Assembly: GCA_000697335.1 (NCBI GenBank)
Contig: JNEM01011730.1
Location: 1 to 13,659 of the forward strand
DNA length: 13,659 bases
Reading direction: 5' to 3'
DNA from: Conidiobolus incongruus B7586
Lineage: Eukaryota > Entomophthoromycota > Entomophthoromycetes > Entomophthorales > Conidiobolaceae
Shown here: positions 9,096 through 13,659 of the stretch, one piece after another
How the letters are laid out: each line of letters opens with the position of its first letter
Numbering within the stretch: the stretch's first letter is position 1
Translations under genes and position numbers: made by a program
The notes under the pieces: model-generated
Seen by the model: only the letters and a program-made list of their open reading frames with translations
What the model was told of the DNA's origin: nothing
Databases searched by the model: none

Positions 9096-10099
9096 TCATT
9101 GTTCAAAATTAATTTAAAGTAATTTGGAAGTTATGTAATGATTATTTGCTATAATTATATATATTAATGTATAAATTGGGTAAAAGAAAATGATACAATA
9201 AACTCCAAAATTATATTAAAATTGAATAATTTAATTATGGGTGAGAGTAGGAGAGAATATTTACTCCATAAATACATATTATAGGTCTGTTATAGTATAT
9301 TTATAATTGTTGAATTGATATGTCTTAAGCTTATATTCAATTAATATAGCTGATTTCATTCCTATTTACTCAATATTGTAACACAAATTCATAATTTTTA
9401 AATACTTTCAAATTATGAATAATTGTCATTTAAAAATTGTTATAATATGGTATAATTTTAAAAGGATTCTAGTTCAACAGTTAATCTAAAGTCAACACAA
9501 CAAATAATGTTATGTTTTTTATTATTTTTATTGGATATTTTGAACAAAATGCAATTACATTATTTCGATTGCAAATATGTTATTCAGTTTTGTATGAGAA
9601 TTCGAATAGTTAATATTTCAATTTTCTGGATTTTCTGATATATTAAGGGATAAAATATATTGAGCGTTCAATTTAAAATTTGAATGCAAATTAGATATGT
9701 ATTGACACCTTTTTGAATATAAGTTTTAACTGAAGATAAAACAATACAGCCTATCAGAAACAACAAAAATGTCACTTCAGGATTAAAAAGTCAATTTATT
9801 ATATCCTTGTTTTTTGGCTTCTAGTATAATAATCAAAACAATCATTAATAATAAAATATATTTGATGGTAATCTAAATAATGTCTGATTAAAATATGATC
9901 ATAAATTGATAAATTTTAACAATTCAAATAGATAGCTAATGTAACTTAGTAAATATGATATATACCCTCTTCAAAACTCAAGTTGATGATTAGATCATTG
10001 GTTTTGCTCCCTCCAGCATACACTAGTAAAAAAAACATTTTTTAATATTTTGATAGAGAATAATCCTGTCAATTACTCAAGAAACTCCAATTACCACAG

Positions 10100-10164
10100 G
10101 ATTCGAGAAGTCACATTGGAGATATCACATCCCATGAACTAGTTGATCCTATTACTTTCCACCT
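10100..10164 (+). other. Short exon-like segment in the less AT-rich patch
   Basis: A CAG acceptor ending at 10099 and a consensus GTAAGT donor at 10165-10170 bracket 65 bp with an open frame reading DSRSHIGDITSHELVDPITF. A TTACTCA upstream could serve as a branch site. There is no start codon and no partner exon, and a second frame is open through part of it. It may be a fragment of a dead gene or chance. Confidence 0.15.
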
Positions 10165-10286
10165 GTAAGTCATTCATATCCACAAAAATCAACAATGGAA
10201 CCTAATATAAGATTATCATAAGCAAACTAATAAACATATCCTTTTATCTTCATTTTCAAAAGTATACAGTCTCTAAGTTTTCTCCT

Positions 10287-10332
10287 AATACTCACAAAAA
10301 GTATTCAGTTGTGGTGAGTATGCGATACTTAC
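10287..10332. repeat. Chain of mutually exclusive hairpins
   Basis: Four related arms alternate in orientation: AATACTCAC at 10287-10295, AGTATT at 10300-10305, GTGAGTAT at 10314-10321 and ATACTTAC at 10325-10332. ATACTCAC pairs perfectly with GTGAGTAT over 8 bp. AATACT pairs with AGTATT over 6 bp, and GTGAGTAT pairs with ATACTTAC (one G-T wobble in RNA) across a GCG loop. Only some of these can form at once. No gene starts nearby, so a regulatory role is speculative. Confidence 0.35.
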
Positions 10333-10812
10333 TTTATTCAAAGAACCTGATTCATAAGAAGCCATTCTCACCTATTTTGGTGAACCCCATTAATTTCCCC
10401 TAATTTTGTGATAACCTGACAATTACCACTGGTGGTTCCCTGTTTAAACTCTAAAACCTATTTCTTCCCATAGTTATAACCCAACAATTTCAATCAACCT
10501 TGACTTTTTTGAGGTTTTGAATAAATGAGATATTTGTCAAAATTTTTGCCATAAATAAACTTAATCTATATATTTTTCATGTATTTATATTTTCTTACAT
10601 AATATCATCAATGTTAAGAATATGAGTCATAAAATTAGGCATATTCTTATTAATAAATGATACTTAGATAAACATAACTAATAATTTCAAGTTACCATCC
10701 CCATAATATAAAACATAAAATATTTTATAATAATAAAGCAAATCTAATTTGGTTTATACATATTTTTTAGTTTTATTGTTAATCAAATCTTTATATTTTT
10801 TTATTTATAAAA

Positions 10813-10995
10813 ATGACTTCCAATAATATAAATTCTAATATAAATCTCAGCCATTCCAAAACCTATGAAACTATAAACCCAGAAGTTTTACAACAAACTA
10901 TATACTATATAAATTTATTCAATATATATAAATATCTGAAATTTAAGGATTTAATAATATATGTATTTTTTAACCAAACTATATTTAATAAGTGA
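10813..10995 (+). CDS. Doubtful 60-codon ORF
   Basis: An ATG in the context AAAAATGACTTC opens a 60-residue frame with no recognised domain. The N-terminal third is Asn/Ser-rich; the middle reads ETINPEVLQQTIYYINLF and the tail is Ile/Lys/Tyr/Phe-rich, like translated AT-rich DNA. The first codons resemble those at the start of exon 2 of the transcription factor gene (ATGACTTC), but the similarity does not continue. It is at the length expected by chance in this composition if stops are unlucky, so I rate it as probably not a gene. It could be a first exon or a remnant. Confidence 0.15.
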   Translation: MTSNNINSNINLSHSKTYETINPEVLQQTIYYINLFNIYKYLKFKDLIIYVFFNQTIFNK

Positions 10996-13659
10996 TTTAA
11001 GTTTATTTTGTGATTTATGAAAATTAATTAATTTTATTAATTAAAGTTTAAGAATATATAATAGATATTTAATTTGAAATTATAATACAAAGTGGTTTTT
11101 GATATTTTATCTTATTTGATATAATTCTCAACTTTTTTAAATATAAATTGAAAAACTTTGAATCTCAATAGGTATTTGTATTGTATACAATGAAAAAAGC
11201 CATAATATTCCAACACAATAATGTAATTTTAAATTTCTTTTAATTTATAGATTAATTTGTATTTTACTTTGAATATACAGAAGATTAATATTGAATGTAA
11301 AACTATCATGTTTAAAATTAAAATTTTATTCTATTGAATATATTGGGTGAATATAAATATTCGAGTTTGATATTATAAAATTCAAAAGAAAAATATTAAG
11401 AAATTTAACTAGAACAATATATAAAAGCTATATTAAAACTTATTTTTTGTTAATATTTATTTAATAAGATGTTTTATAATAAATATTATTATTTCCTTTA
11501 CTTTTTATTCAAATATTTATTTTAATATATATATATATATATACTTCACGATATTAATGGAAATTACTTAAATAGGATTATTATTTAAAGATATATTTCA
11601 ATGTTAAAATTTATAATAGCAATATATTAATTATATTAGGATATTTAAACTAATTTAGAAAATAATAATATATATCTTATATCATTAAGGTATAATAAAT
11701 TTTTAATATATTTGCCCATATATATATTATAATAAATATAGCTATAAGATGTTTTACAAAACGATAAATAACTTAAAATTTCAAAGTTTATTTTAAATTT
11801 TAATAGATTTTACAAAATTACTACTTATCTTTAATTTTTATTTAATGAAAATTAATAACTCTTTATTTGGTTAAAATATTTCATTAATTTATTATTATTA
11901 AAAACTATTTAAAAAATTTTATTTTTAAAAAATTAAAAGCATTTCCATTATAAAACAAGAATATATATAGTTTCTCATATATATTTATAAATTGAAATAA
12001 ACATTTTAAAAAAAATATTTAGAATAATTGGTAATATTTAATTTTATTCAAAAAAATCAAAATATTTGAAATTTTATCAAATTTAAAATATATAATAACA
12101 CTAATAATAGCAAAGTTGGTATGATTAAACAGCAAGTCACCTGAATCATTATTATGAAAAATATACAAAGATTGGCATATTGTATTATCTCCAAATTTTG
12201 GTTATTTAGCAATTACAAATTTTTTAATATTAATGGTAATCTTCACCTTAGTGGTTTATAACAATGATAATAACTGAATTTTTACTTTCCAAATTATTTA
12301 ATGGAATAAATCGTAACAGATATATTAATTGAAGTTTATAACTTTTAATATAAAATTTGATATAAGTTTATTTTATATATAATAGTAATTACTGTAATAA
12401 ATGATTATGGATAAAAATTAAAAGGTATTATTTTAAATTTGGAAATAATACTGTTTGGAACCATATATATATATATTATATTAACATCAATATTAAACAC
12501 TGTAATTAGGATCTTTAAAATTAAATAATATAAATTTAATATTTATTACTTTTTTAAATTATGGTTTCATTTCAAAATATATATTTTAAAAATTCAAAAT
12601 AATAAATAAAAATATTATAATCTAAAATTAATAATTATATTATGAACTAATATTACTTGATAAGAAAAAATTAATAATCATTTGATACAATATAATATAA
12701 ATTTGTAATTTTTCCTTAAAAATTATAAACTTTTATTTTTATGATATAAATCAAATTTTATTTCTTTTTTTATTTATTATGACTTAAATTATTATACATA
12801 GAAGTTTATTTAAATATTATTAGTAATAATTAATTAAATATCTATATAATTATTTTAAAAATTTTAATCTGAAATATCATTAGTAAAAGTTTAAATTTAA
12901 AAAGCTTGAATAGTATTAAAAAACCAATATAAAAATTATAGCTTTTAAATTTTGAAAATAATTAAGCCAAAAAGAAATAACCAAAATATCTGATTAGAAC
13001 CTTGATTAATTTAATATTAAACGATAAATATGGTTTAACTTGATTTTATTAATATATAATTATTAAATAAATAATTAGATTTAATTGTATTTAAAAATTC
13101 AAAATGGATATTAATATATTTTTAATATATTTAACCAATTATTTTATTCTATAAACTAATATTATATATTTTTATTTTTTTCTCTAATTTTTGGAAATAT
13201 ATAGTATTTGACATTAAGGTAGATTTAGAATTTTAATATCAAATCTAAAATATTAAATATCAATTGAAATCTAATTTAATTAATTAATAATAAAAATTTA
13301 TTTTAAAAATTATTTATATTCAGCTTGATTTTATTAAATAATAAAAAATATTATCAATTATTTGTCTTATATGTTTATAAAGTTCGTTGACTCTCTTACT
13401 AAATTTATAATATTTATGATATTATTTAAATTTTCCTTTTAATGATTATACCTAGTTTATATATATTTTAAAAATGATATAAAAATAAAAAATATAAATT
13501 CTTAATATATATATATATATTTAATAGTTTGTTTAATTAACTTATATTAAAATATAAGTGTTTTTATTATAATTAATAAATATAATGAACAAAATGATAA
13601 TTATATAGATATATATCGATATATAAAATAAAAGTTTAAAATATTTTTTTAAATTATAA
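10996..13659. other. Gene-free, extremely AT-rich tract
   Basis: This mirrors the left end of the window: well over 80% A+T by eye, stops in every frame, no RNA gene and no clear dispersed repeat. It includes alternating AT runs at 11525-11543, about 12463-12477 and about 13506-13520. Nothing functional can be supported. Confidence 0.7.
11525..11543. repeat. AT dinucleotide microsatellite
   Basis: About nine AT units in a row form the longest simple repeat noticed in the window. It is expected to vary in length between isolates; no function is implied. Confidence 0.7.

Larger units (their letters stand above)
9015..10812. other. Intergenic region with a less AT-rich patch
   Basis: No intact gene was found on either strand. 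Positions 9015-9959 are AT-rich and hold the 3' flank of the transcription factor gene. From about 9960 to 10540 the sequence is visibly richer in C and G, with short open stretches and some splice-like sites, but no frame is open for long. Positions 10541-10812 become very AT-rich again. The patch could be an old element or a decayed gene. Confidence 0.5.

Overview
The window looks like a piece of a very AT-rich fungal nuclear genome. The main evidence is one intact gene for a Zn2Cys6 (Gal4-type) transcription factor, a class essentially confined to fungi. It carries a 53-bp intron with GT/AG ends and a TACTAA branch site. The mix of extreme AT richness, a very short intron and the style of the regulatory domain suggests an early-diverging fungus, perhaps a gut fungus of the Smittium/Harpellales kind. 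That placement is a guess from impression, not a result.

Layout. Positions 1-3241 are gene-free and extremely AT-rich. Positions 3242-3575 are a sharply bounded island of much higher GC, read here as an old solo LTR on the minus strand. Positions 3576-6631 are moderately AT-rich and hold no intact gene, but contain coding-like remnants on the minus strand (about 4792-5395) and a splice-site-bounded open stretch on the plus strand (5952-6064). Positions 6632-6965 are a second GC-richer island of exactly the same length, a related solo LTR on the plus strand. Positions 6966-7389 hold the promoter region. Positions 7390-9014 are the transcription factor gene, 523 residues in two coding exons. 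Positions 9015-10812 are intergenic, with a richer patch at about 9960-10540. A doubtful 60-codon ORF lies at 10813-10995. The rest, to 13659, is again extremely AT-rich and empty.

The transcription factor is the only gene I am confident is real. Its DNA-binding domain lies entirely in exon 1 and its regulatory (MHR-like) domain entirely in exon 2, so splicing of the single small intron decides whether a complete regulator is made. The plus-strand LTR lies 424 bp upstream of its start codon, points the same way and carries a TATA-like box, so it could affect expression.

The most notable structural result is that the two GC islands are diverged copies of the same 334-bp element in opposite orientations. 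Several matching blocks sit at almost identical offsets, and both copies lie in near-identical ATAT flanks. I found no convincing undescribed system beyond these observations, and no tRNA, rRNA, CRISPR array or telomeric repeat.
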